Positions 47,849 through 60,633 of a stretch of DNA of 64,000 nucleotides are shown here, in pieces. Under the pieces are notes generated by a model that had not been told where the DNA came from, did not search any database, and saw only the letters and a list, made by a program, of their open reading frames with translations. The position numbers and the translations under genes were made by a program. This DNA is from Oscarella lobularis (Eukaryota > Porifera > Homoscleromorpha > Homosclerophorida > Oscarellidae). Each line of letters opens with the position of its first letter. Positions within the stretch are counted from its first letter, which is position 1. Location: positions 992,001 through 1,056,000 of the forward strand of contig NC_089178.1 of NCBI RefSeq assembly GCF_947507565.1. The letters run 5' to 3'.

Positions 47849-50800
47849 CTATCGGTTCCACCGTCCCTGTTGCTTCCCATTGTCAAATGAGCGACATTTT
47901 CTGTGGTCAAGGTGAACCGTTGGAGCTCGATCTGAAACACAGGACGTGATTAGGTGAAACAAAGACGCGCAGAACAGTCTCTCACCGGAAACGTCTCCTA
48001 GCTGCTGGAGACTTACAGTGTTGGCAAAATGCTACGAGGAAAGAAAATGTCTAAAATACGCGTTGCAGAAGTCATGTTCGATGAAGACCTTAATTATCCG
48101 TTGATCATCGTCTGTTACGTTCAGCTTGGAAAGAAAACTCTCGGGGGTCTACAATCAGCAATTTGGTAACGGTACACAAATTTCCCTTCAATCTGCACCA
48201 TTTGAGATGGCCTTTCGCGCGCTTGATGTGCGGCGCTTTAGACGAGAAAACTGTTGAGGGAGAAAAAGAAAAACCGTTTAGTCTTTTACCTGCTGGGAGC
48301 TTTTGATATTCCAGGCGACGGATTGAGAATGAAGGCGTGATAAAACAGATACGTCTTCTGGGCCATCTCCAAGAATACGCTGTGAATGTGAGCAACATAC
48401 GCGGCTTCGCTCTAGATCCCAGCAAAAAATGACGCGCAAAAAATTCATTGGTCGTCTCGCCGGACACTTACTTTCCACTGCTTGTTTCGGTTAACTATGG
48501 AATCAACGAAATGTCCCTGGACAGAGATGCAAGGCCCGGGCGAAACTGCGCGGCTTGTTTACCTTATACGGTGGAGTGACGAGCATTTCTCTGTCGCAAT
48601 CGTATAATGTTACATACGGCTAGAGGAAGAAAAATATTGGCGATTTTGCGCGAATGACTCTGCTTACACGAATGGATTTGGGGACGGGATTCGAGCATTT
48701 CTTGCTGATTCCGACTAATTTGACGCGTGTTAGATCGATTAGACTGAGTTGAGTCGTCTGCCAAGCAATCACTTGTTGCCGACTCGAGAAAAAATGATCT
48801 AGTGTGACGAGAGCTAATCAAAAAGTCGCGGGAGCATACCTCGAGTGACCGGGAACGAAAAGCCAGAGCATGAGAATAACTTTTCTAACGTTTCTACCGT
48901 GAAAGAAGAACGCTAAAGAGAGACGGCGCGAAACGACGAATATCTTCTTACTCTTCCGAGGAGCCGATAATGACGACGGTGCGTCCGCTAAGAAGAGCGG
49001 CGAACAGATGAACGGCGAAAGCGCATCGAGATCGAAAGTGAAGAATTCCGCTACCTTAAAAGAATCAAAAGAGATTAGAAAGACAAAAGGAAAGGGAAAG
49101 AAAGCGGGCACCCGGTTTTTTGTCCAACTTGCTTTCGACGTGATCAGCGTAGCAGTGAAACGGAAGACTGCGACGTCTACGGAGAAACAAAATCAAGGCA
49201 CGGCACTTTTTTTCGCCTGAGGGGATTTCGCACCCCATTCCAACTCCAGGACTAAGTCCCATTAGCGGTTCGACCGTTTCTCCGTCCGTTTTCTCCGCCG
49301 CCATCAACGTCGTTTTGTCGTCGTCGTACTCTTCGACTGTGCTCTCGCTGCTTCCTCCGCCGTTTTCCCGTTGAAAATCAAAGTCCGATTTGGGTTCTTT
49401 CCACTCGATTTCTTCGCTGCTCGTGTCGCTCGGCTGCTCCGCGTCCTCGTGCTCGTTCGCGACGTTTTCCTTCGCGTCGAGATAGACGGACCTGAAATGA
49501 GCGGCATTAATATGCGAGGGAAACGCATTCGACGACGACGTCGTACCAAGGCGAGTCGCTTCGAAGATAGTCGGCGTCGAGAGAAAAACCGTCGTCGCTG
49601 CAGGAGACAAACGAGTCGAGAGAATGAGTCTGGGAGAGAAAAAAAGAGGATTGCGGTGTACTCTCGTCGAGTTTTCTGCGCGGTTCTACCGATGCTCCCA
49701 AGTCTTTTTTCAGATGATAGACGGGTCGGTCGGCGTTTCGCGCTGCGTAGCACATGCTGCACAGTCTTACGAAGTGAACAGGACGGGATGGAATAAGTCA
49801 AATAAGGTAATATCACTTCTCTGCGATACGTACCCTTCTCTGGGCTTAAAATTAAGAACAAGGCTACGGCCAATTGTCAGGAAAGCGTTGTGGGGAGCTG
49901 AAGGATAGATAAGGGACGTTTTTTCCCCCGTCCTTACGTCCAGTGCACATACCCATCATCTGGACGTCTTGTTTCTCGATAAGCAAAGTCGCTGTCGTTC
50001 GGCTGAAATGCTACAGATACGACAACCGGAACGTTAACACATTAGTGGAGAAAATTCAATTTGTACTTTGTAGATATATTCTAGCTGTCGGAGACCATCA
50101 GCTTCACCGTATTCGCACAGTTCACCGAGTGTCCTTGAAATCGAAGTAAGGAGGAGCAAAAACACCTTTCGCTCTGTCTTTCGCTTCTCACCTGAGCGGC
50201 TTTTCAAATCGTCTAGCCTGCGTGAAAGCTCCCTGAAACCCCATACAAAGTGGTCAAATATATATATTTGTGGTTTTGCTAACCTTGGGAGGACTGCAAC
50301 TAGCAGCTACGTCTACGAGTCAAACGTTGACAAGGTTAGACAAGTGTTGGCTGTAAACGTTACCTGCGTCTTGGTCAGCTGCGTTGCTCTCCGTCGCTCT
50401 GCTTTTGTCGTCCAAGTCTCGCAAAGTTTTTCTGACGGTCTCCTTTTCCTGCGGTGTAATGGAATAAGTGAATTCTCGGAAAATTCGTCGTCTTTTCAGG
50501 CAGACTAACCAATTGTGAACCAACATACTGCAAGATGGTTTCCACTTCCTTAATCGAATATTCGTTTTGTTCGAGTGCCATCTTCGCCTCAGACAATTCG
50601 CTTCTTCGATACTGGAAAGAAAAAATCAACGGGGGAGGAAAAAATAAGAAAGAAGAGGCCAATACGCTGAAGCCATCGTCCCAAGACGACTTGGATGAAA
50701 CTCCGCCATCAATATCATCATTCTCTTTCTCTTCTTCTTTAGACTAGAAAAAAAACTACATGTCAATCTAAGAGACTTTTGCTCGCGGTTCTACTTCACC

Positions 50801-51174
50801 TTCTTTTGGAGGGCACTGATGTTACGCAACTTCGCTATAAGAGATTCTATTGCAGCGGATTTATTATGTGAAATTGTCTTTTGAATTGAGGAAGAAAACC
50901 TCCTGTCTTTCTCAATCGGGTCCTGTGCGACAGCAAGTCCCGATGGAATATTCTCATGTTGCTGAATCGAAAGGATTCGGACACTCGTTGAAATTGCTTT
51001 GTCATCTCGTCAAAATTCAACATAATCTTACTGAAAAATAGGAAAGGCCTCTCTACGATCTTTCTTCAGAGATTCCGGCAGCATTCACCTGTGGTCACCA
51101 GTGACGTAGGTCATACAAAAAGGTCGCACGTAGCCTCGAGCGTGTATGTCATATAGAGTGAAATGGTGCACCTT

Positions 51175-51219
<45 letters not shown>

Positions 51220-51632
51220 ATATATCCCAAAAATCTGATTCTGCATTTTACATATGCGTGAGCTTGAATGTGATCGTCCTCTTCGGTTTGAACGACCTGC
51301 GTATCGATCGCAAATCGAAATGCCTCTCCCCTGAGTCGAATTCGAAGAAACGAAAAGTGAATTTTTTTTGGTCTACTTGGATTGGGCCTGATAATCGACT
51401 GCCATGATGCGAACGGAGAACATGTTCTTGTCGAATCCCGATCCGCCATCTTCTGGTATTGTTTTCTGACGGGAAGTATTTCAGTTCAGGATGCACTTAG
51501 TTTGTACTATACCAAAGGCTTGGGGCCTTCCTGCTCGGAAAATTCTGCTACAAGAACAAAGTCGTTCTCGAGAGGCTCGAAAAGTCGTTGCTCGGGCGAT
51601 TGGCGAAAGAGACGCGCAACTACTGCGGCCAT
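47849..51632 (-). CDS. SMCR8: SMCR8 homologue (DENN-family C9orf72 partner)
   Basis: In mammals SMCR8 forms a complex with C9orf72 and WDR41 that acts on Rab GTPases and autophagy. Matches to human SMCR8 in order: DFVLVAEFSEQEGPKPLV, FSVRIMAVDYQAQ, VHHFTLYDIHARGYVRPFCM, KIMLNFDEMTKQFQRVSE, a coiled-coil region, LGELCEYGEADGL, an acidic linker (49250-49500), FAVHLFAALLSGRTVVIIGS, RKVILMLWLFVPGHSR, LIDLTRVKLVGISKKC, YVTLYDCDREML, AYVAHIHSVFLEMAQKTYLF, SFLSKLNVTDDDQRIIKHFA. About 15 exons; phases were checked for the last five. ATG at 51632. The extreme C-terminus (after GDVS) is weakly supported. Start codons of SMCR8 and the Rab32-like gene are 76 bp apart, divergent. Confidence 0.88.
51176..51217 (+). 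repeat. (AG)21 microsatellite forming an intron's polypyrimidine tract
   Basis: On the SMCR8 sense strand this is (CT)21 placed immediately before the acceptor AAAG of the exon encoding VHHFTLYD, so the microsatellite supplies the whole polypyrimidine tract. Confidence 0.75.
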
Positions 51633-51708
51633 CGAAACTACGCGCAGAAATCTACGCATCCTGCGTAAAAGGTCAAAGTCTCGTGACGCGCGGAGACAAA
51701 AGGATAAG

Positions 51709-52629
51709 CATGGCAAAGAAGGCGCTGCCGGCCTCGACTGAACGCGTCTACAAGATCCTCGTAATCGGTGACGGCCTCGTCGGAAAGACGTCGTTCGTAG
51801 AACGCTACGTAAACAACCGTTTCATTGCGACGTACAAAGCGACGTTGGGAGGTAGAGCAAAAAAACAAAAAACGACGAAACGCAGACATTCGATTGATTG
51901 CCGTGCCGTTCGCAGTGGACTTTAGCCAGAAGAAATTGCAACGCGGCGACGAAGGAGTACTCAAATTACAAGTAGGAGAACGTGGAGAATTAAAATTATG
52001 TCAATCAATCAACGAATGTAAATTTCAGTTGTGGGATATTATGGGGCAAGAAGAAGCACGTACGATGACGCGCGTCTACTACCGAGGCGCTGCCGGCTGT
52101 CTGGTCATGTTCGACTTGACGCAACGACAGTCCTTTGTCAGTGTAAAGAAATGGAAAGAGGATCTCGATTCCAAAGTGCGGTGGAAGGACAAGAAACTTC
52201 CTACTTTGCTAGTGGGAAATAAGGTGATATGGGAAGAAATGGGGATAAAAGAGTTTGATAGGCGAATATTCTTTAGTCTGATGTTGTGCATCGTTGTGTC
52301 ACTAAGGCTGAATTGGAGGAATGCTGTAAGGAGTTGGATTTTATTGGGTGGATTAGTACGTCTGTAAAGGACAACAGGAACGTTGCTGAAGCTGTTAGGT
52401 AATTGATAACGCGTTTATTTGAACTTTATATATGAATCTTTTGGGTCTTTCTAGTCAACTCGTTGATCACGTGATGGCTATGGATACTGGATATGAAGAG
52501 GAAGAGGAATCAAGTCAAGGTCAAGTGTTAGAAATTACTAGTAGTAACAAACGCAAAAGTTTCAGTGACAGTTCAAAAGTGGGAAGCTGTTGCTTCCGTT
52601 CACCAGTACCGTCTGAGCAAAACTGGTAG
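51709..52629 (+). CDS. RAB32/38-like GTPase, copy 1
   Basis: Five exons. MAKKALPASTERVYKILVIG at the N-terminus; G1 GDGLVGKTS; switch I YKATLGGVDFSQK across an intron; G3 WDIMGQEEA; the RAB32-type TRVYYRGAAGCLVMFD and KWKEDLDSKV; G4 GNKSD, created by a phase-0 splice at 52222/52277; then GWISTSVKDNRNVAEAVR. The last exon adds an acidic linker and a KVGSCCFRS stretch with two cysteines, 11 residues before the stop rather than at the very end, so prenylation there would be unusual. RAB32/38 regulate lysosome-related organelles and mitochondria in vertebrates. It is divergent from SMCR8. Confidence 0.85.
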
Positions 52630-53036
52630 TCTCTTACGCCCGCTTTTCTAATCAGATTGTAGCTATTTTTTACCGAAATAGAAATGGACTACGTGTTGTG
52701 ATTTAAAAATGACTGTTCCTTATGATATGTGTGTTATTAAAAAATCCTTCTAATAATGGACACTTTGGGAACTGTCAATTCAACAAGCAATCTTAAAAAC
52801 TAGTCTATAAATCTCGGCTAATATAAAAAAGCTGTGATTAGAACGCGAGAAGTTCTAAGGAATTGGAGTTTGTCTCAGTTGGGCGACTAAGACTCCTGAA
52901 TATTTCGCTGCTACTAGAAGAGGTACAGATGCCACTATGTTCAGCATGATTATAATTATTATAATTAATTAATTAATTAATTAATTAATACATGATGATG
53001 ATGTAACTAGTCACGAGGATCATTTGTGGAAAAGGA
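52630..53036. other. Spacer between the two RAB32-like genes
   Basis: AT-rich. It contains a (TTAA)n run at 52963-52989 and a TATAAA at about 52805. No coding potential seen. Confidence 0.5.
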
Positions 53037-53929
53037 TGGCGTCGGTGGACCGCATGTTCAAAATCTTAGTTATCGGCGACACGGGCGCCGGCAAGACAGC
53101 GTTCGTGCACCAATACGTTAACGGTCAGTATAAGGCCGTCAACAAGCAAACTGTCGGCGGTAAGCGTTTGGGGACGATCCGAATGTAGCGAGTTTCGTTC
53201 GACGTTCGTGCAGTTGCGTTTGCGCTCAAAGTCTTTCAATGGAAGGACGGCAATACGATTCGCTTACAGATGTGGGATATTGCTGGTGAGGTCTGGGGGA
53301 GCGTGTCGTAAGAGAGAGAGAGAGAGAGAGGGGGGGGGGACCCCCGTTTTTTTCTTCTACAGGCCAAGAACGATTTACGGCCATGACGCGAGTATACTAC
53401 AAAAACGCAGCCGCGTGCGTTCTTATGTTCGATGTCACGAATCGACAATCGTTTCAAAACAGTCTCAAGTGGAAACGCGATCTCGACAGCAAAGCGACGC
53501 TAACGAACGGAGATCCACTGCCGTGCATTCTGCTAGCGAACAAGGTAAGACCAGGGAAAGGAAACGCGAACGAACGAGCGAGCGAAGTTTCTTCTTCTAT
53601 CTCAGTGCGACCTTAGTCATCGGGCTCTGTCTCGCCCCGAGATCAACCAGTTTGCCCGCGAGAATCACTTCCTATGTTGGGCGGAGGTGTCGGTGAAGGA
53701 GAACTTGAATGTGACCGAGTCCATGATGTGAGTCGCGCGTTTCGCTGCTCTGAGTGTGTCCCCAATCGCGGAGTTCGCCGTCTTCTTTGCTTAGGCGTCT
53801 GGTTCATTCCGTTCTGAAAAATGAGACGGATTTGGAATCGTCGATGGCGGTCGAACCAGCGAATTTGGAAATTCGGAATGAAGATGAAAAGAAGCCCGGA
53901 AGCACATTCAAGTGTTGTCTTACTACGTA
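53037..53929 (+). CDS. RAB32/38-like GTPase, copy 2
   Basis: Five exons with the same layout as copy 1. MASVDRMFKILVIGDTGAGK at the N-terminus with P-loop GDTGAGKT; DGNTIRLQMWDIAGQERF for switch II, which here is canonical; TRVYYKNAAACVLMFDVTNR; KWKRDLDSK; G4 ANKCD across an intron; CWAEVSVKENLNVTESM; end STFKCCLTT. Tandem paralogue of copy 1. The switch I exon ends at VNKQTVGG and resumes after an intron of roughly 50 bp; the exact acceptor there is uncertain. An intron contains (AG)10 then a G-run at 53311-53339. Confidence 0.85.
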
Positions 53930-53971
53930 GCAAACTAAACTTTATGAAATAGAACAGTTATATAGGCAGTC

Positions 53972-53997
53972 GGGGGGGGGGGGGGGGGGGGGGGGGG
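53972..53997 (+). repeat. Poly-G tract, 26 bp
   Basis: An uninterrupted G run in the convergent 3' region between RAB32-like copy 2 and PSMA5. G-quadruplex capable; its exact length may be an assembly approximation. Confidence 0.8.
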
Positions 53998-54086
53998 CAC
54001 GGTTAGATGACTTTATTTATCATAGGAAGCATGGCACGTCCTTAGCTACGAATCTAAAATGAAACGTTTTCTTTTGGTCAACTAGC

Positions 54087-55189
54087 TTAGAGTTTTTTGA
54101 TTAGGTCTTCAAGCTCGTCCTTTGTCCAAAAGTGATATTTTTGCTCAGGTTTCAATGTGGCCATCTAGAAGTGTGAGTGGTAAAAGGGCACGATTCTATG
54201 CTACCCTACCTCGACATTGCCAGAAGTGAGTTTTTCTTCCATGACTTGTTTTAGAATTTTGAGCGCAGCTTTACTTGCGTCTTCTAAGCTGGCATTCTAT
54301 ATTTATTAATATATAGGTGAAGAGAAAAAGAACCCTTTCTACATGCTAACCTGATCGTAGATTTCTTCCAGAGTGGATTGGGCTCCTTCAGAGCCAGACC
54401 CTTCATAGAGAAACAAAGGTTTATTTGAGATGAAGGCAACAGGTAAAAGGTCATCATGCCTATTGCTTTGGCTGAATACTGAGTAAACGTCCCCGACGGA
54501 TCAACATGAAATCTAGAAAGAGTTAGCGGGTAAGATTTAAAAATATTTTCTTATCCTTATTTACAATTGAGGCCCCTTCTCATCTATTCCCCCAAAAAGC
54601 AGAGCAACGCCAAAGGGACGGCTCATTGCTCCTTTGACGTCTTGGTCGCCAAACCGCATGGCCAAGTTGCCTATGGCTTGAGCCACACTTTCAACAGGCA
54701 TCGGTTCATTGTAAGTAAACCAGTGATTCTAAGAGAAAGCGAGATATGAAAGAAGAAGAAAAAAGAGAATTTATATTGACTTGCCTGCGCTTCGACTCTG
54801 GCTCTATCTATCATTGTCCTTGAGTCGGCTATAAGTCCGCTCAGGGCGCAGCCTATGTGACTATCAATTTCGACAATCTTCTCTAATCCTATTGATTCCA
54901 TCAGAGTGGACGTCGTTCTTTTTTCAACGGCGAGAACGACGCCTTCCTTCGTTTGTATTCCAATAGCTGTCGATCCGAGCTAAATTTGCCTTTGAATTTA
55001 TCCCCCCGCCATTGCATCGCTGCAAACGACGACGAACCTTGATGGCTTCGATGGCATATTCGACCTGATAGATTCGACCTTCGGGGGAATAGACATTTAC
55101 GCCTCTGTGCAGTCGACGAGTTATCGAGCAATCGGAATCAATCGTCGAAATCGAGCACACCTGTCGTATTCTGATCTGCCCATAAACAT
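54087..55189 (-). CDS. PSMA5: Proteasome subunit alpha type-5
   Basis: The alpha-5 subunit of the 20S core. Exon 1 encodes [10 protein letters not shown] (55189 to about 55160), spliced to [20 protein letters not shown], the alpha-subunit signature. Later exons: [119 protein letters not shown], ending DLIKKL. All key features of the family are present at expected length (about 240). A longer open frame through the first intron (starting MCSIS) was rejected because it lacks the conserved N-terminus. Divergent from PMPCB, 71 bp between starts. Confidence 0.93.
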
Positions 55190-55260
55190 GATGACTCTTT
55201 TTTTCGCTGCTCTTTCTCCCTGCAACTCAAGCGCATGCGTGCGCGTCTTTTGGATTCAAG
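55190..55260. promoter_or_regulatory. Bidirectional promoter PSMA5/PMPCB
   Basis: Only 71 bp separate the two start codons. The stretch contains a pyrimidine-rich TTTTTTTCGCTGCTCTTTCT and a GCGCATGCGTGCGCG segment with an NRF1-like GCGCATGCG core, a motif typical of housekeeping and mitochondrial gene promoters. Confidence 0.5.
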
Positions 55261-57758
55261 ATGGCGTCGAGGCTCAGTGTACTCGGACGAAAATTAGCGG
55301 CGTTTCGGCCAACTGTGAGAAAATTTCCGCTTCAGAAAACGCTTTATAGACATTTCTACGTCTGTTTATTCGACTAGAATTTGAGGGCGCCCCCTTTGAG
55401 GTTCGCCGCGTCGACGGCCTACTCGTTTCAACAGGCAGGCGTCCAAACAAAAAAACCGCGCGCGAACATTCTCGAACTAAGACTTTAGTCTCTACTCAAC
55501 GTCCCGGAAACGAAAGTCTCGGCGCTGGACAACGGGCTTCGCGTCGCGTCGGAAAACTCGGGAATTCCAACGTGCACGGTAAGAAATCGTCGCCCGGCAG
55601 CCTAAAAAAGGGACAAGATGCCGAGCGGGACTTCAGGTCGGTCTATGGATCGACGCCGGAACTCGATACGAGACGGAATCGACGAACGGGGTCGCTCATT
55701 TCATGGAGCACATGGCTTTCAAGGGAACGACGAAACGAAGTCAGACACAGCTGGAGTTGCAGGTTGAAGCGGGGGCGTGGTTTTGGTATTGAGACTCAAC
55801 TTTTGCGCTGTAGGTGGAAAACATGGGGGCTCACTTGAATGCGTATACGTCGCGTGAGCAGACCGTCTACTTTGCCAAGTGTTTTACCAAGGATTTGCCG
55901 GAAGGTCAGTCGGATGATTCTCGCGCGTGGAGAATTATTTTTTTTTTCGAGCCTTGAATTTGCAGTGGTGAACATTTTGGCCGATATCCTTCAGAATCCC
56001 GTTCTTGGGAAGAACGAAATTGAAATTGAGCGACGAGTCATACTGAGAGAGATGCAGGCAACGATTATTTTTTAACGTTATTTTGGATTTTTTCGATGAG
56101 TGTTTTTAGGAAGTCGATACTCAGATGGAGGAAGTTGTGTTCGATCATCTCCACGCAACCGCTTTTCAAGGGACGCCGCTTAGCTGGACAATACTTGGAC
56201 CAACTGAGAACATCAATTCAATAACGCGCGAAAATCTTTCGGATTACGTGAAGACACACTATCACGCCCCAAGAATGGTTTTAGCAGCAGCTGGAGGTAG
56301 TATAAAGCTTAGAGAATCCCCTATACAGTATATGGGAAACTTCTGTAGTGTATAAAATGGGTATAATTAATTATAACCCACCCTTGCTCCCTGGTTTTTG
56401 ACCGTGGGTTTATGAGACTAATTTCAGGTGTTGATCATGACGTCTTGATGAAATTGGCTGAGAAGGAATTCGGTGGGATGCCTGGGTCACATGCTGACGT
56501 GCCAAAGTTGGAGCCATGTCGTTTTACTGGGAGCGAAGTAGGGAGGGCTGCAGTTTCTGAGACTCGATTAGACACATTTTTTTCTGTATAGATTCGCATT
56601 CGAGATGACGAAATGCCTCTGGCTCACATTGCGATGGCTGTGGAGGTGAAATTTCATTAGTCCTACACCCAACATTATTGATTGCTTTCTCATAGGGAGT
56701 TGGTTGGACTCATCCGGATTATTTGCCTCTAATGGTTGCCAATACGGTACCTCATACTACTTTAGTAGGAGTATCATTATCATTCGAATCTTTCTTTAGC
56801 TTGTGGGCCAATGGGATCGTTCCTTTGGCGCCGGGGGAAATCTGGGATCCAAGCTGGCTCAGGTATTAGATACCTTATCGGTTTTTATTAATTATATTTC
56901 TGTCTAGGATGCGGCTAAGGGGAATCTTTGCCATAGTTATCTCTCGTTTAACACGTGCTACACAGACACTGGCCTCTGGTAGATTGATGCTCAGACGCGT
57001 TACTATTTTTTTGGCATACTTTTCTTCAAGGGGAATTTACATGGTTACTGATAGGACAACGATTGATGACATGATCTTTTGCGCTCAACGCGAATGGTAT
57101 GCTTGGTATTTTTCCTTATATAGACTGATAGTCATAGAATTTGTGCTACCCAAGGCTTAGAATCTGCAACAGTGTGACCGAAGCTGAAGTGGAACGTGCT
57201 AAGAGGCAGCTCAAAACGCAGTTTCTTCTCCAACTTGATGGTAGGTTTACTTTGGAATTATCAAGTTCTTTTCTTCAGTTGTATTGCGCTAAGGCTCAAC
57301 GGCAATATGTGAAGACATAGGAAGGTATGTTCTCCTCCTTGTGACCATCTGACCTTTCGAAAGCTGACTATAGATTTAGAACTTAGTGCCGGGCACGCGT
57401 AGTTATTTTAGATTGACAAGCCGCGCTCACGCCATGTTCTTTCTTGTAGGCAATTGTTGACGTACAGCCGTAGAATTCCCCTACCTGAACTTGACATGAG
57501 GATAGAGGTAAGGCTCGAGGTTTAATTAAATGGTGAGCGTTTTTTAATTGGCGCGTTCTTGAAGCAAATTGATGCAAAAGTAGTGAAGGACGTTGCTACC
57601 CGTTATATTTATGATCAGTGTCCTGCTGTCGTTGGATTGGGTATGTTTCTAGGCATATTGTCTGCCTCATGGGTTGACATTTGTGAGTCTTAGGTCCTGT
57701 TGAGCAGCTTGCGGACTACACGCGACTGCGTGCCAACATGTATTGGACGAGGGTGTAA
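55261..57758 (+). CDS. PMPCB: Mitochondrial processing peptidase beta subunit
   Basis: Removes presequences from proteins imported into the mitochondrial matrix. Zinc motif [11 protein letters not shown] (inverted HxxEH) with the downstream Glu in [14 protein letters not shown]. Also [17 protein letters not shown]-type region, [100 protein letters not shown] and [17 protein letters not shown], ending [10 protein letters not shown]. About 14 exons with introns of 45-100 bp. The N-terminus [18 protein letters not shown] is a matrix-targeting presequence. Introns after 56600 are approximate. Confidence 0.93.
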
Positions 57759-58687
<929 letters not shown>

Positions 58688-59003
58688 GAGGTCACGTGAT
58701 TGTGACGACAAAACGGTTTTCGTCTTTTTTTGGGGGGGCGGGGTTTTGCGTTTCTCTCTTTCTCTCGTCTTTTCGCGTCGCTCTATTCGTTATATGTTAG
58801 GTGGATCTAGCTAGGGCAACCCCTTGTTGTTGGTAGTGGATGGTCTCTTTTCTTTCCCTCTCTATTTGTGGTGTGTACTGTTATTTGTTCGGCCGCAGGT
58901 CGCGTGCGCTTTGGTTCTTTGGTTGTTTCGTACGTGCCTTAAACTATAGGATTTCTATCTTATCTAATATGTTCAAGTCACGTGTGTATGTGTGTTCTCA
59001 GAG
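58688..59003. other. RHOA 3' flank, convergent with AMT
   Basis: T-rich presumed 3' UTR with CACGTG at 58693-58698 and a G-run near 58732. No gene seen. Confidence 0.4.
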
Positions 59004-60535
59004 TTACGCTGGATAGTAGTACTTGGGTTCCACAAATGGCATTTTGGTGATTCTTCCCGGATAGGCTTTGTTTCGTACGCGCACTTGAACTTCTGTTCCA
59101 ATTTTTGCCTGTCCACTTTTTACGTATCCCATGGCAATGTTTTTCTTTTTTGTTGGCGAAGGACAGCCACTTGTCACCGTTCCTATTTCTTCACCCGATT
59201 GACTGAGAATAGTCACTCCCTCTATTTCAAATATTAATTAAGACGAGAAAACTCTTCTTATACTGTACCTCTTGGTGGGGGCCCTGATTCTGTTATAAGA
59301 CCTATTCGGCGTCTTCTGGGTCTACTGCCTTTCTGTAGCTGTTTCAATATTGTTTCTGAGCCTACAAATCCGCCCACTTCACGCCTGCGTTTGCCTACAC
59401 ATAATTATTGAATTATCTTGCGAGAGAAAGTGGTATTTGAGGCGGGTATACCAATACACCATGATAAGCCAGCTTCCACTGGCGTGGTTGTTTCATCGAT
59501 GTCATTTCCATAGAGACAAAGCCCTGCTTCTAATCTTAGGCTGTCGCGAGCCCCAAGACCTGCTGGTTGAACAGGATCTATGGATAGGAATTTGCGAGCC
59601 AAGTCAACCAGTCTATTCTCTGGTACAGATATCTGTAAAGTAGAGAGCATACTGACTAATGAGTTCTTTTTTAGGGGGTCTACTGGTCTCACTTCAACTC
59701 CGTCTTCTCCAGTATATCCACATCGCGTAACGCGACAGTCAGAAATGCCAAATACGGTCATCACGGCACTCGTCATAAAGGTCAATTTGCTCAGATCACT
59801 AGATACGCCTTGTGATAAAATCTCTGCCATTTTTGGCCCTTAGGAATCGTCGTTACACCGCCGCTTTTACTAACGACATTTTCTCGCTACCTTGCAAGGC
59901 CAGCAATCCTTTATCGCTCAAAATCTCCAAATCAACGTCAGCACCTTTGTTCTCCGCACGATATCTTTCCAAGTGAGTCTTCCCCAAAGAGTTATATATA
60001 ATCAAGTACACCATCACCATCACTCTTACCCGAATATGAGCCAAATCCTTATCGGCGCAGCCAGCATTGAGAACAATATAGCAATAATCATCCGCATTCG
60101 TAATAACAGCATCGTCAATAATACCCCCAGACGCATTCGTCAGGACAGTGAGCGTCCCGTGGCTTGGTGGTAAAGCAGTCAGGTCAGCGACAACGAGCTT
60201 TTCAAGAAAGGCCACGCGATCTCTACCGCGAACATTCATCTGTAGCATGTGCGACACGTCGAATAAGGACGCCGAATTGCGCGTGTGAACGTGCTCCGTG
60301 ACAATTCCGAGCTGATATTTCACGGGCATGGACCAGCCGGCAAAAGGCACCATTTTTCCACCTAACTCGAGATGCAAGTTGTGCAGAGGCGTCTGCTTTA
60401 GCTTGGACTGCAGAAGAGCATATAAAAGTGCTTATTTCTTTCTATAGCTCCTACTTGGACGTCGCTTAGGCGACGCACTAAGTTCAGCGCGCGCGGACTG
60501 AACAGTCGCGTGCCACGAAAACCAGCCAATGACAT
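59004..60535 (-). CDS. AMT: Aminomethyltransferase (glycine cleavage T-protein)
   Basis: Transfers the methylene group from the lipoyl H-protein to tetrahydrofolate in the mitochondrial glycine cleavage system. Start [20 protein letters not shown] is a matrix presequence. Then [130 protein letters not shown] and the end VEPKYYYPA. About seven exons. Divergent from twinfilin: 98 bp between start codons with CACGTG in it. Confidence 0.93.
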
Positions 60536-60618
60536 GTCGCGAAGATCAACCAATAGTATCTCCGCAGGTTCTTTCCTTGCACGACACGCATGCGTTCGTC
60601 TCATTCGAGCGACGAAGT

Positions 60619-60624
60619 CACGTG
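60619..60624. promoter_or_regulatory. E-box CACGTG in the AMT/twinfilin promoter
   Basis: Lies 9 bp upstream of the twinfilin ATG in the 98-bp divergent promoter. Motif-based inference only. Confidence 0.3.
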
Positions 60625-60633
60625 GAAAGAACC

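Noticed and set aside
55101-55160. Open frame starting MCSIS as the PSMA5 N-terminus
   Set aside because: It is intron read-through; the spliced form gives the conserved SEYDRGVN start.
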